A stretch of 64,000 bases of DNA, taken from Tsuneonella sp. CC-YZS046 (GTDB lineage Bacteria > Pseudomonadota > Alphaproteobacteria > Sphingomonadales > Sphingomonadaceae). Numbering within the stretch: the stretch's first letter is position 1; each line of letters begins with the position of its first letter. Shown here piece by piece: positions 26,057 through 35,159 of the stretch. Location: NCBI RefSeq assembly GCF_035581365.1, contig NZ_CP141590.1, forward strand, positions 310,001 to 374,000, read 5' to 3'. The translations under genes and the position numbers were made by a program. Under the pieces are notes generated by a model. The model was not told the DNA's origin. It saw nothing but the letters and a program-made list of their open reading frames with translations, and made no database searches.

Positions 26057-26707
26057 ATGAGTGCTCGCTTTCGCCTGTTCGCCGTGATCGCTGTCGCCGC
26101 CGCGCTGGCGGGATGCAAATCGAAGGGCGATATCGTGGTTCAGGAGGGGGTGGGCATCACCGCGCTGCGCACGGTGTGCCCGGCGGTGGGCGTGCCGGAT
26201 TTCACGGGCGACATCACCTTGTTCTCCCCGGCCGAAGCGCGCACGGCGGCGGCGCTGGACGTGACGGCGGCCATCACCAATGTCCGCTCCAGCTGCAACG
26301 ACACCGGCGCGCAGGTCTATTCCGAAGCGAGCTTCGACGTGGTGGCCCGGCGGCAGGATACGCGCGGCGCCCGCAGCGTGACCCTGCCCTATTTCTCGAC
26401 CGTGGTCCGGGCGCAGGACCAGATCGTCAGCAAGCGCGTCGGCTCGGTCACGCTCAACTTCGCGGACGGGCAGGAGCGCGCCACCGCCAGCGCCCGGGCC
26501 GGGGCCTATGTGGATCGCGCGGAAGCGACCCTGCCTCCGGAAATTCGCGATCGCGTGACTCGCAAGCGCAAGGCGGGCGACATGGATGCGGCGATCGATC
26601 CGCTGAGCGAGCCCGAAGTGAAAGCCGCCGTTTCGCGGGCGAGCTTCGAGCTGCTGGTCGGTTTCCAGCTCAGCCGGGAGCAGCTGGCCTACAACGTCAC
26701 GCGCTGA
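26057..26707 (+). CDS. Putative lipoprotein, unknown function
   Basis: The 216-residue protein has a lipoprotein signal with lipobox LAGC (Cys20). The mature domain contains [19 protein letters not shown], two further Cys and [19 protein letters not shown]; it looks beta-rich and globular. I have seen similar proteins next to argS in sphingomonads, but no function is known to me. Two adjacent ATGs (26054, 26057) are possible; the second has the better spacing from GAGGA. It lies 74 bases upstream of argS. Confidence 0.75.
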   Translation: MSARFRLFAVIAVAAALAGCKSKGDIVVQEGVGITALRTVCPAVGVPDFTGDITLFSPAEARTAAALDVTAAITNVRSSCNDTGAQVYSEASFDVVARRQDTRGARSVTLPYFSTVVRAQDQIVSKRVGSVTLNFADGQERATASARAGAYVDRAEATLPPEIRDRVTRKRKAGDMDAAIDPLSEPEVKAAVSRASFELLVGFQLSREQLAYNVTR

Positions 26708-26781
26708 GGTTCGCCGATTTCCCGCAGGCCGTGTGACAGCGGCCTTCCCCCGGCGGGGCAAAACCGCTAACCGCCCGCCCC

Positions 26782-28542
26782 ATGTCCAATGACCTGATCC
26801 CCGACCGGAAGACTCTCCATGCCGCCTTCGCGGCCCATGTGGCCGCCGCGCTCGACGCGCTGGAGCAGGATGGCATCCTGCCCGCCAGCCTGCCGCGAGG
26901 GAATGTCAGCGTGGAGCCGCCGCGCGATCCGTCGCATGGCGATCTCGCTACGAACGCGGCGATGGTGCTTGCCAAGCCGGCGAAGGCCAATCCGCGCGCG
27001 CTGGCCGAAGCGCTGGCCGCAAGGCTGAACGCCTTGCCGGAGGTGACGGGCGCCGAGATCGCGGGGCCCGGCTTCATCAATCTCCGGCTGGCCGACAGCG
27101 CCTGGCGCGGTGAATTGCAGGCCATCGCGGCCGCAGGCCCGGATTACGGGCGCTCCGTGCTTGGCGGCGGCGGCGCGGTCAATATCGAATATGTCTCCGC
27201 CAATCCCACCGGCCCCATGCATATGGGGCATTGCCGCGGCGCCGTGGTGGGCGATGCGCTGGCCAATCTGCTCGAGTTCGCCGGTCACAGGGTGATCCGC
27301 GAATATTACGTCAACGATGCGGGCGCGCAGGTCGATGTCCTCGCCCGCTCGGCCCATCTGCGTTATCGCGAAGCGCTGGGCGAGGCGGTGGGGGCGATCC
27401 CCGAGGGGCTGTATCCCGGCGATTATCTGGTGCCGCTGGGCGAGGCGCTGGCGAAGGAATTCGGCGATCGCTACGCCGCCGCGCCCGAGACGGAATGGCT
27501 GCCGCTGTTCCGCAGCCGTGCCGTCGCGGCGATGATGGAGATGATCCGCGCCGATCTGGCGCTGCTCGGCATCCATCACGACAAGTTCTCGTCCGAGGCG
27601 GAACTGCAGGCGGCGGGCAAGCCGGCCGAGGCCGAGCAATGGCTGCGCCGGCACGATCTCGTCTATGATGGCGTGCTGGAAGCGCCGAAGGGCAAGACCC
27701 CGGAAGATTGGGAGCCGGTGGAATTGCCGCTGTTCCGTTCGACCCGCTTTGGCGACGATCAGGATCGCCCGATCCGCAAGAGCGATGGAAGCTGGACCTA
27801 TTTCGGCGCGGACCTTGCCTATCACTTCCAGAAGGCGGAGGATGCCGATGCCCTGATCGACATCTGGGGCGCGGACCATGCCGGCACGGTCAAGCGGATC
27901 AAGGCGGCGGTGGCCGCGCTGACGGAAGGCGCGGGCCGTTCGATCCCGTTCGATATCAAGCTGGTGCAGATGGTCCAGCTGCTGCGCGATGGCGAGCCGG
28001 TCAAGATGTCCAAGCGCGCGGGCACTTTCGTGACCCTGGCCGATGTGGTGCGTGAAGTAGGCAAGGATGTGGTTCGCTTCACCATGCTGACCCGCAAGCC
28101 CGAAGCGCAGATGGACTTCGATTTCGCCAAGGTGGTGGAAGCGTCGAAGGACAATCCGGTGTTCTATGTGCAATATGCGCACGCCCGGATTCGTTCGACT
28201 TTGCGGAAAGGGGAGGCCGAAGGGCTTGCCCCCGCCGATGCCGCGCTGGACCGGCTGGGCAGCGAGGAAATGGAACTGGTGAAGCTCGCCGCGCAATTTC
28301 CCCGTATCGTGGAAGCGGCCGCCTCGGCGCGGGAGCCGCACCGTATCGCTTTCTTCCTGTATGACCTCGCGGCGGCGTTCCACGCCTATTGGAATCTCGG
28401 TAACGACAGGCAGGACAAGCGCTTCATTGTGGCACAGGATGCCGAGTTGACCGGCGCAAGGCTTTTCCTTGCCGCGCAAATCGGGCAGGTTTTCCGCAAC
28501 GGACTGGCCTTGCTTGGGGTCGAGGCGGTTGAGGAGCTTTGA
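26782..28542 (+). CDS. argS: Arginyl-tRNA synthetase
   Basis: The 586-residue class I synthetase shows the N-terminal Add-1 domain, the HIGH-equivalent in [19 protein letters not shown], the KMSKS-equivalent [13 protein letters not shown], and an all-helical DALR anticodon-binding domain ([11 protein letters not shown]...). Length is normal. The stop codon overlaps the SPOR-protein start (TGATG), beginning the argS-SPOR-nagZ-scpAB-tat chain that is conserved in alphaproteobacteria. Confidence 0.97.
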   Translation: MSNDLIPDRKTLHAAFAAHVAAALDALEQDGILPASLPRGNVSVEPPRDPSHGDLATNAAMVLAKPAKANPRALAEALAARLNALPEVTGAEIAGPGFINLRLADSAWRGELQAIAAAGPDYGRSVLGGGGAVNIEYVSANPTGPMHMGHCRGAVVGDALANLLEFAGHRVIREYYVNDAGAQVDVLARSAHLRYREALGEAVGAIPEGLYPGDYLVPLGEALAKEFGDRYAAAPETEWLPLFRSRAVAAMMEMIRADLALLGIHHDKFSSEAELQAAGKPAEAEQWLRRHDLVYDGVLEAPKGKTPEDWEPVELPLFRSTRFGDDQDRPIRKSDGSWTYFGADLAYHFQKAEDADALIDIWGADHAGTVKRIKAAVAALTEGAGRSIPFDIKLVQMVQLLRDGEPVKMSKRAGTFVTLADVVREVGKDVVRFTMLTRKPEAQMDFDFAKVVEASKDNPVFYVQYAHARIRSTLRKGEAEGLAPADAALDRLGSEEMELVKLAAQFPRIVEAAASAREPHRIAFFLYDLAAAFHAYWNLGNDRQDKRFIVAQDAELTGARLFLAAQIGQVFRNGLALLGVEAVEEL

Positions 28543-29291
28543 TGATGATTGCGAACCCGGATGATGGCCGCAAGGACGAGGACAATCTTGCCGAGTTTGA
28601 CAATGCCGATACGCCGGACGCGAATGCCGAGGAGGTGCGGCTCGACTTCGAGGATGATGACGAGCAGTTGCCCTGGCTCGAATCCGCCGACGACGCGGAG
28701 GAAGAAGGCCCCGATACTGGGCGCATGGTGGGCTTCGCGCTGATCGGCCTGCTGGCCCTGGCGGCCATTGTCGGCGGGATCTGGTGGGCCAGCCATCGCA
28801 ACTCCAACCCGCATCTGGTGGCCGATGGCAGCACTATCGAAGCGCCGGAAGGCCCTTACAAGACCAAGCCGGAGGACCCGGGCGGCAAGACCTTTGCGGG
28901 CACCGGCGACACCAGCTTCAAGGTCGGCGAAGGTAAGGCCAGCGAAGGTCGCCTGGACGCCAATGCTGTCGCCAGGCCTAGCATCGATACCGCCCAGGCG
29001 GGCGACAAGCCCAAGCCCGCATCCGCCGCCACGCAGGACACGGCGGGCGATGCCGGTGGGATCGGGGTGCAGCTTGGCGCCTATGTCACCAAAGAAGCGG
29101 CCACGGCGGGCTGGAACACGCTGGTCGGCAAGCACGAGCTGCTGAAAGGCCGCAATCACCGGATCGTCGAAGGACAGGCCGATATCGGCACGGTCTATCG
29201 GCTGCAGGTGGTGGCGGGCGATCTGGAGGGCGCCAACAGCCTGTGCCAGAGCCTGAAGGCTCAAGGGGCGGCCTGCCAGGTCAAGCGCTGA
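28542..29291 (+). CDS. SPOR-domain membrane protein
   Basis: The 249-residue bitopic protein has an acidic cytoplasmic N-terminus (Asp/Glu-rich, about 1-60), one membrane helix (GRMVGFALIGLLALAAIVGG), a low-complexity linker and a C-terminal SPOR domain (GIGVQLGAYVTKEAATAGWNTL ... VYRLQVVAGDLEGANSLCQSLKAQGAACQV). SPOR domains bind denuded peptidoglycan glycans at the division septum. A GAGGAG site precedes two adjacent ATGs; I use 28542, which overlaps the argS stop. Its partner nagZ, a muropeptide glycosidase, follows. Confidence 0.9.
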   Translation: MMIANPDDGRKDEDNLAEFDNADTPDANAEEVRLDFEDDDEQLPWLESADDAEEEGPDTGRMVGFALIGLLALAAIVGGIWWASHRNSNPHLVADGSTIEAPEGPYKTKPEDPGGKTFAGTGDTSFKVGEGKASEGRLDANAVARPSIDTAQAGDKPKPASAATQDTAGDAGGIGVQLGAYVTKEAATAGWNTLVGKHELLKGRNHRIVEGQADIGTVYRLQVVAGDLEGANSLCQSLKAQGAACQVKR

Positions 29292-29359
29292 GCGCTATCC
29301 ACATCCCGGAGCGGAGGGAACCTTGCTAACGGCGGGGTTTCCTGCAACTCTTGCACATT

Positions 29360-30379
29360 ATGACGCCTGCCATATTCGGCATTGCCGGAACCGTGCTCTC
29401 CGCTGATGAGCGGGCCTTCTTCCGCGAGAGCGATCCGGCCGGTTATATCCTGTTCGGCCGCAATATCGAAAACAGGGCGCAGCTTCGCGCGCTTACCGAC
29501 AGCCTGCGGGAAATCCATGGGTGGGACCGGCTGTTCATCTGCATAGATCAGGAAGGCGGGCGGGTCGCCCGGATGCGCCCGCCGGAATGGCTGGCCTTCC
29601 CGCCGGGCGAAGTGTTCGACCGGCTCTATGATCTGGCGCCCGCCAGCGCGATCGAGGCCGCGCGCGTCAATGCGGAGGCGCTGGGCCTAGATCTGGCTGA
29701 AGTGGGCATTTCCATCGATTGCCTGCCGTTGCTCGATGTGCGCCAGCCCGGCGCGCATGATGTCATCGGTGATCGCGCCCTGGGGTCGGAGCCGTTGCGC
29801 GTGGCGGCGCTGGGCCGGGCGGTGCTGGACGGGCTCGCCAGGGCAGGCGTGGGCGGCACGATAAAGCATATACCCGGCCATGGCCGCGCGATGGCGGACA
29901 GCCATAAGGAGCTTCCGGTAGTGACCGCCAGCGAGGCGGAGCTTGAGCTTGATATGGCGCCGTTCATATCCCTGGCGGACGCCGCCATCGCGATGACCGC
30001 CCATATTCGCTACACCGCCTGGGATGCCGAAAATCCAGCGACCCAATCGCCCTTCGTGATCGGGGAGATCATTCGCGGGCGGATCGGCTTCGGCGGCCTG
30101 CTGCTGTCCGACGACCTCGATATGGAGGCGCTGGAAGGCACCGTGCCCGATCGCGCGGCGAAGGCGATTGCGGCGGGCTGCGATATTGCCCTCAATTGCT
30201 GGGCCAGGATGGACGACATGGTCGGGATCGCCGATCGCTTGCCCGCCCTTTCCGAAGCCGGCGCGGCGCGGCTTGAACAGGCGCTGGCCGTTGGCCCGAT
30301 GCGCACGGATACCGGGCGGCAGGCGGGATTGATCGCCAAGCGGGATGCGCTGCTCCGGCTGACCGAGGCGGCGGCGTGA
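29360..30379 (+). CDS. nagZ: Beta-N-acetylhexosaminidase NagZ
   Basis: The 339-residue GH3 enzyme has FICIDQEGGRVARMRPP, the NagZ signature KHIPGHGRAMADSH containing the mobile His loop, and SDDLDMEAL with the nucleophile Asp. It removes N-acetylglucosamine from recycled anhydromuropeptides in the cytoplasm. The ATG at 29360 gives MTPAIFGIAG; a TTG three codons earlier is unlikely. The stop overlaps the scpA GTG (GTGA). Confidence 0.94.
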   Translation: MTPAIFGIAGTVLSADERAFFRESDPAGYILFGRNIENRAQLRALTDSLREIHGWDRLFICIDQEGGRVARMRPPEWLAFPPGEVFDRLYDLAPASAIEAARVNAEALGLDLAEVGISIDCLPLLDVRQPGAHDVIGDRALGSEPLRVAALGRAVLDGLARAGVGGTIKHIPGHGRAMADSHKELPVVTASEAELELDMAPFISLADAAIAMTAHIRYTAWDAENPATQSPFVIGEIIRGRIGFGGLLLSDDLDMEALEGTVPDRAAKAIAAGCDIALNCWARMDDMVGIADRLPALSEAGAARLEQALAVGPMRTDTGRQAGLIAKRDALLRLTEAAA

Positions 30380-31194
30380 CTCAGGAAGCCTTGCTCGAAA
30401 GCGCACTCCGGGACGAGGACGGCGATTGGGATGCGGTTGCGGCGGCCCCGGCCGATGATGCGGCGCTTTATCTGGAGCTGGACGGCTGGGAAGGCCCGCT
30501 CGATCTTCTGCTCGATCTCGCCCGCCGCCAGAAGATCGACCTCAAGACCATCTCGATACTCGCCCTGGTGGATCAGTATCTCGCCTATATCGAACGGGCG
30601 GAGGCCCTGAAGCTGGAAGTGGCGGCCGATTATCTGGTGATGGCGGCCTGGCTCGCCTATCTCAAATCCGCGCTGCTGCTGCCGAAGGACGAGCAGGAGG
30701 ACCCCAGCCCCGAGGAACTGGCTCTGCGCCTGCAATTGCGGCTGCAGCGGCTGGGCGCGATGCGCGAGGCGGCCGCCCGGCTCATGGCGCGTGACCGGCT
30801 CGGGCGCGATGTGTTCGCGCGCGGCGCGCCGGAAGGCTTGCGGATCGACCGCAGGAACGCCTGGCAATGCGCCTGGTTCGATCTGGTGCAGGCCTATGGG
30901 CAAGTCCAGGCGCGGACCGCGCCGGCCGTCCATATGGTTCGGGAACGGCCCGTCATGACGCTGGATGCGGCGCTCACGCGGGTTTCCGCGATGCTGGGCG
31001 TTGCGCTCGACTGGATGGTGCTGGAGGAATTCCTGCCCCCGCAGATCGGCGATGCCGCGTCCGACCCGCGCTTGCGGCGTTCGGCGCTGGCTTCCAGCTT
31101 CGTCGCCGCGCTGGAGCTTGCCCGGCTGGGCAAGGCGGAGATCGCGCAGGACCATACCTTCGGCCCCCTGCGGCTGCGGCGGGCCAGCGCATGA
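30376..31194 (+). CDS. scpA: Segregation and condensation protein A
   Basis: The 272-residue kleisin has the ScpA N-terminal block GWEGPLDLLLDLARRQKIDL, then YLVMAAWLAYLKSALLLP and a winged-helix C-terminus (FVAALELARLGKAEIAQDHTFGPL). ScpA bridges the SMC heads together with ScpB in chromosome condensation. The GTG start overlaps the nagZ stop and the stop overlaps the scpB ATG, so all three are coupled. Confidence 0.94.
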   Translation: MTQEALLESALRDEDGDWDAVAAAPADDAALYLELDGWEGPLDLLLDLARRQKIDLKTISILALVDQYLAYIERAEALKLEVAADYLVMAAWLAYLKSALLLPKDEQEDPSPEELALRLQLRLQRLGAMREAAARLMARDRLGRDVFARGAPEGLRIDRRNAWQCAWFDLVQAYGQVQARTAPAVHMVRERPVMTLDAALTRVSAMLGVALDWMVLEEFLPPQIGDAASDPRLRRSALASSFVAALELARLGKAEIAQDHTFGPLRLRRASA

Positions 31195-31808
31195 GCGAAG
31201 CGGCAACCGGCGAGGATGCGCTGGTGCGCGCGGTCGAGGCCACCTTGTTCGCGGCGGAGCAACCGATGAGCGCGGAGGCGATATCCAGCCATCTGGGCGG
31301 TGCGGATGTTCGCGACGCGCTGCGCCAGCTGGCCACGCATTATCAGGGGCGCGGGATCGAGCTGGTGGAACGCGGCAAGCGCTGGCATTTCCAGACCGCG
31401 CCCGATCTCGCTCATCTGCTGCGCCGGGAACGCGAGCAGGTCCGCCGCCTGTCGCGCGCTGCGACCGAGGTGCTGGCGATCGTCGCCTATCATGAGCCGG
31501 TCAGCCGTGCCGAGATCGAGTCGATCCGGGGCGTGCAGACGGCCAAGGGCACGCTCGACGTGCTGCTCGAAACCGGCTGGGTGCGGGTGGCAGGGCGGCG
31601 GGAAGTGCCGGGCCGGCCCGTGGTCTATGCGACGACCGGCGAGTTTCTCGCCCATTTCGGGCTTGCCTCGCGCCGCGAACTGCCCGGCATCGAGGAATTG
31701 CGCGCGGCGGGCCTGCTCGATCCTGTCGAGGATGCGCTGATCGGGGCCATGGTGGAGGATGCGCGGGAAGGGGAGCCCGACGCCGAACCGGGGGCCGCCA
31801 CGGATTGA
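31191..31808 (+). CDS. scpB: Segregation and condensation protein B
   Basis: The 205-residue protein has two winged-helix domains with ScpB motifs: VEATLFAAEQPMSAEAIS, LVERGKRWHFQTAPDLAHLL, LSRAATEVLAIVAYHEPVSRAEIESIRGV and RPVVYATTGEFLAHFGLASRRELPGIEEL. It dimerises and binds the ScpA kleisin. The ATG overlaps the scpA stop (ATGA). A longer frame upstream overlaps scpA antisense-like sequence and was rejected. Confidence 0.94.
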   Translation: MSEAATGEDALVRAVEATLFAAEQPMSAEAISSHLGGADVRDALRQLATHYQGRGIELVERGKRWHFQTAPDLAHLLRREREQVRRLSRAATEVLAIVAYHEPVSRAEIESIRGVQTAKGTLDVLLETGWVRVAGRREVPGRPVVYATTGEFLAHFGLASRRELPGIEELRAAGLLDPVEDALIGAMVEDAREGEPDAEPGAATD

Positions 31809-31851
31809 CTCGCCAACCGTGGCGACAAACATTAAGGGGGCACGGTGTTGA

Positions 31852-31870
31852 AGGCCGCGCTGTGCGGCCT
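31852..31870 (+). other. Small perfect hairpin in the scpB-tatA gap
   Basis: AGGCCGC/GCGGCCT form a perfect 7-bp stem with a 5-base loop, about 35 bases before the first tatA ATG. It lacks a T tract. It may attenuate read-through from scpB or protect the tat mRNA 5' side. Confidence 0.35.
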
Positions 31871-31905
31871 CATATGGAAGTCCGCATTACGTCAGGAGAA
31901 TAAGC

Positions 31906-32130
31906 ATGGGCCTGTCACTTCCGCATCTGATCGTGGTGGCGCTGGTCATATTGGTGCTGTTCGGCCGTGGCCGGATCTCCGAAATGATGGGCGATTTCGG
32001 CAAGGGCATCAAAAGTTTCAAGCAGGGCATGAACGAGGAAGCCGATACGCCGCCGGCGCCCAAGCCCGCCCTGCCCGATCCGCAGTCCGAGGTGACGAGC
32101 GGATCATCGACCGGGACCAGGGCGGAATAG
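31906..32130 (+). CDS. tatA: Twin-arginine translocase subunit TatA, first copy
   Basis: The 74-residue protein has a single N-terminal membrane helix (LPHLIVVALVILVLFG), the FGRGRI hinge and an amphipathic helix (EMMGDFGKGIKSFKQGM), then an acidic/Pro tail: the TatA layout. TatA oligomers make the pore through which folded Tat substrates pass. A CAGGAGAA site precedes the ATG. A second near-identical TatA follows 152 bases downstream. Confidence 0.93.
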   Translation: MGLSLPHLIVVALVILVLFGRGRISEMMGDFGKGIKSFKQGMNEEADTPPAPKPALPDPQSEVTSGSSTGTRAE

Positions 32131-32282
32131 CTCGCGCGCGCTTTTCTGCACCCCGCCGGGGCGTGCGGCCACGCTCGCGATCCGCGTCTGTTCCCTGGGG
32201 CCGGTAAAGCCGGATCGCCGTGGCACTGGTGCCGAATGGGCAATTGCCGTATAGACGGTTCGGAGCGAGAGCGAGTGATGCC

Positions 32283-32510
32283 ATGAATATCGGACCGTTT
32301 CAGCTGCTGATCATCGCGCTGGTGATACTGGTGCTGTTCGGCCGTGGCCGGATCGCCGAAATGATGGGCGACTTCGGCAAGGGCATCAAGAATTTCAAGC
32401 AGGGCATGAGCGAAAGCGACACGCCGCCCGCCCCTCCCGCGCAGATCGACTCCCAGCCGCCCGAGCCTGCCCCGGAGGCCAAGAGCACCGACGGCTCCAG
32501 CCAACCCTGA
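32283..32510 (+). CDS. tatA: Twin-arginine translocase subunit TatA, second tandem copy
   Basis: The 75-residue protein (MNIGPFQLLIIALVILVLFGRG) differs from the first TatA mainly in the first ten residues and the tail. The core from LVLFGRG to FKQGM differs in four of 76 bases (31957-32032 against 32334-32409). It may be a TatE-like paralogue. The ATG at 32283 was chosen because the upstream extension has no membrane character. tatB follows after 21 bases. Confidence 0.93.
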   Translation: MNIGPFQLLIIALVILVLFGRGRIAEMMGDFGKGIKNFKQGMSESDTPPAPPAQIDSQPPEPAPEAKSTDGSSQP

Positions 32511-32531
32511 GCATGATCCGGTTGCCGCAAG

Positions 32532-32954
32532 ATGTTTGATGTCGGTGCGTCCGAGCTGTTGCTGATCGTGATCGTGGCGATTGTCGTCATCGGTCCGAAG
32601 GACATGCCGCTCGCCCTGCGCACCGCCGGGCGCTGGATCGGCAAGATCCGGCGTATTTCAGGCCATTTCCGCACCGGGGTCGAAGCCATGATCCGCGAAA
32701 CGGAAATGGAGGAAGCCGAAAGGAAATGGCGCGAGCATAACGAACGCATCATGGCCGCCCATCCGGATACGCAGGCGGAGCCGCCGCCTCCATCGCCGCC
32801 CCTTCCCGATGAAGCCGTGTCCCAAGCCGTTTCAGCGGCACCGGCGGCGGCAAGCGCGGAAGCCCGCGCACAGTCCGCATCACCTGCCCGGCCCGCCCCC
32901 CAGGACGAGGAGGAACCGCTCCTGCCGTTCCGCGGGCCGCCTCCGCCGCCATGA
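32532..32954 (+). CDS. tatB: Twin-arginine translocase subunit TatB
   Basis: The 140-residue protein begins MFDVGASELLLIVIVAIVVIGPKDMPLALRTAGRWI, with the polar residue near the N-terminus and the GPKDLP-like hinge that separate TatB from TatA. A charged amphipathic helix (ETEMEEAERKWREHNERI) is followed by a Pro/Ala/Glu-rich tail. TatB passes signal peptides from TatC to the TatA pore. The stop overlaps the tatC ATG (ATGA). Confidence 0.94.
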   Translation: MFDVGASELLLIVIVAIVVIGPKDMPLALRTAGRWIGKIRRISGHFRTGVEAMIRETEMEEAERKWREHNERIMAAHPDTQAEPPPPSPPLPDEAVSQAVSAAPAAASAEARAQSASPARPAPQDEEEPLLPFRGPPPPP

Positions 32955-33772
32955 AGAACATGCCCTTCAAGCTCAGGGATATCGACGAGACGCAGGCTCC
33001 GCTGCTGGATCATCTGATCGAGCTGCGCACGAGGCTGCTGCGCTGCGTGGTGGCGCTGGGCATCGCCTTTGCCGTATGCCTCTATTTCGCGGAGGATATC
33101 TTCGGCTTCCTTGCCCGCCCTTTGACGAAGGCCTTCCCCACGGGCGAGGGCAGGCTGATCTACACCAAGCTTTACGAAGCGTTCTTCGTGGAGATCAAGG
33201 TGGCCCTGTTCGCGGCCTTCTTCGTCAGCTTCCCGATCATCGCCAACCAGTTGTGGGCGTTCGTCGCGCCGGGGCTTTATGCCAGGGAGAAGAAGGCGTT
33301 CCTGCCCTTCCTGGTCGCCACTCCCGTGCTGTTCACGATGGGCGCCGCGCTTGCCTATTTCGTGGTGATGCCCACGGCTTTCCACTGGTTCCTCGGCTTC
33401 GAGGGCAGCCGGGGCGGGTTGAAGCTGGAAGCCCTGCCGGGGACGGGCGATTATCTCGATCTGGTGATGCAGTTCATCCTGGCCTTCGGGATCAGTTTCC
33501 TGCTGCCGGTGCTGCTGATGCTGCTCAATCGGGCCGGGATCGTCACCCGGGCGCAGATGGCGGGGGCGCGGCGTTACGTGATCGTGGGGATATTCATCGT
33601 CGCCGCGGTGATCACCCCGCCCGACGTGATCTCGCAATTGCTGCTGGCAACGCCGCTGCTGATCCTGTTCGAAGGGTCGCTGGCGCTGATGTGGTTTTCG
33701 GAGAAGCGCGCGCGGACCCAGGCCGAACGCGAGCAGACGCAGCAGAAGGAAAGCGGCGGGAATATCGACTGA
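32951..33772 (+). CDS. tatC: Twin-arginine translocase subunit TatC
   Basis: The 273-residue protein has six membrane helices and the TatC landmarks: PLLDHLIELRTRLLR with the signal-peptide-binding Glu, FFVSFPIIANQLWAFVAPGLYAREKK, and FILAFGISFLLPVLLMLL. It is the twin-arginine receptor. It ends one base from the stop codon of the convergent amidohydrolase gene, leaving no room for a separate terminator. Confidence 0.96.
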   Translation: MKNMPFKLRDIDETQAPLLDHLIELRTRLLRCVVALGIAFAVCLYFAEDIFGFLARPLTKAFPTGEGRLIYTKLYEAFFVEIKVALFAAFFVSFPIIANQLWAFVAPGLYAREKKAFLPFLVATPVLFTMGAALAYFVVMPTAFHWFLGFEGSRGGLKLEALPGTGDYLDLVMQFILAFGISFLLPVLLMLLNRAGIVTRAQMAGARRYVIVGIFIVAAVITPPDVISQLLLATPLLILFEGSLALMWFSEKRARTQAEREQTQQKESGGNID

Positions 33773-33773
33773 A

Positions 33774-35159
33774 TTACCAGCCGGGCATCTCCTTCGTGTA
33801 TTTCTGCTCCGTCTCCAGGCCTTCCTGGTAGATCTTGACCCCGCCTATCCAGGTTTCGAGCACCTGCGTGGTGCGGAGTTCCGCCGGGGTCGCGGTCATC
33901 GGGTCCCGGTCCACCAGGATGAAATCCGCTCGTTCGCCCGCCACGATCCGGCCGAAGCGCCCTTCGCCATGGGCCGCGAAGGCGGCATTGGCGGTGAGCG
34001 CGGCCAGCGCGGCCTCTCGGCCGATGCGCTGCTGCGGCTGCCATCCGCCCGATGGCTGGCCCTGGGCATCTTCCCGCGAGATCGCGGCCGCCAGGTCGGC
34101 AAAGGGCGAGGGCAGGGATTGCCGGGAACCGGCGATGGCGAATTTCACGCGCGCCTGATCCAGGCTTTGCCACGGCTGCACCGAGCCGATGCGGCCCGGC
34201 CCGAGCCGCGCATCGGCCACTGCCGCTTCGGCGGCGAGATTGCCCGGCCGGAAGCTGACGATGGCGCCATGCGCGGCAAGGCGGGGCAAGTCGGTCTGCG
34301 CGGCCAGCTGCAAACCGTCGATCCGCCAGCGCCGCTCGCCCTTGTAGGTCAGGGCCAGCTCGTCGATCGCGCCCAGCACTTCGACCACGGCCGCATCGCC
34401 ATGGGCGGCGACGGAAACCTGGAAGCCGTCGATCGCCGCGCGGCTCATCAGGTTGCGCAGCTGCGTCTCGCCCTGGATCAGCTTCCCGCTGGTATCCGGG
34501 CGATCCGCATAGGACGCCTTGAGCGCGGCGCCATGTGTCTCCAACGTGCCGTCCGCGACGAGATGCACGCCATTCAGCCGCAAGCGGTCGTCATACAGCC
34601 AGGGGGATGGCCCCGGCCCGCCGATCAGGACCATGGAAGCGATGTCCGTGGCATAGGCGGCGATGCGCAGATAAAGCGTCCGGGCGTCGCCCGCGCGCCG
34701 ATAGGCCTGCCAGTGCTCTATCGAGGTGGCGGTATCGGTCACTGCCGTGATGCCGCGCGCGGCAAGTTGCCTTTGCGCCTTCTGCAAGGCGACATCCCAG
34801 TCTTCCGGCCGGGGCGGCGGCAGGGCTGAATCGCCGCTTGCCGTTGCATTGAGCAGCGAAAGCCCGAAATCCATCAGCCGCATGTCGGCCGCGACGATGC
34901 CGGGCAGCATTATGCGTCCCTGGCCTTCTATCCGGTAATCGACCTTTTTCGGCCGCTTGTCCTTCTGCTGCAGGACCTGGCTGATGCGTCCGTCGTTGCC
35001 GATGACGATCCCCGTGAAGCGCTGCAGCGCCCCGTCCGATCCGATGGTGATGCCGTTGACATTGTCCACCAGCGTATCGGCCGAGGCGGCAGCCGGGCAG
35101 GCGAGGGCAAGACAGGCCGCGAGGGCATGGCGCGCGGCGCGCCGCAATCCATTTATCAT
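33774..35159 (-). CDS. Degenerate YtcJ-like amidohydrolase, probably catalytically inactive
   Basis: The 461-residue exported protein has a signal peptide (to about Ala27) and the outline of a periplasmic YtcJ-type amidohydrolase: composite N-terminal beta domain, GITAVTDTATSIEHW, GPGPSPWLYDDRL, and the C-terminal GERADFILVDRDPM ... VLETWIGGVKIYQ. The metal-binding residues are replaced: the HxH after the first strand (expected PGLIDAHxHL) reads PGIVAADMRL, the carboxylated Lys position reads GVHLVADG, and the GSDxPV Asp position reads GSRQSL. One His (AAHGD, 253) remains. It is shorter than active relatives. The ATG overlaps the upstream dehydrogenase stop (ATGA). Confidence 0.8.
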   Translation of the reverse strand: MINGLRRAARHALAACLALACPAAASADTLVDNVNGITIGSDGALQRFTGIVIGNDGRISQVLQQKDKRPKKVDYRIEGQGRIMLPGIVAADMRLMDFGLSLLNATASGDSALPPPRPEDWDVALQKAQRQLAARGITAVTDTATSIEHWQAYRRAGDARTLYLRIAAYATDIASMVLIGGPGPSPWLYDDRLRLNGVHLVADGTLETHGAALKASYADRPDTSGKLIQGETQLRNLMSRAAIDGFQVSVAAHGDAAVVEVLGAIDELALTYKGERRWRIDGLQLAAQTDLPRLAAHGAIVSFRPGNLAAEAAVADARLGPGRIGSVQPWQSLDQARVKFAIAGSRQSLPSPFADLAAAISREDAQGQPSGGWQPQQRIGREAALAALTANAAFAAHGEGRFGRIVAGERADFILVDRDPMTATPAELRTTQVLETWIGGVKIYQEGLETEQKYTKEMPGW

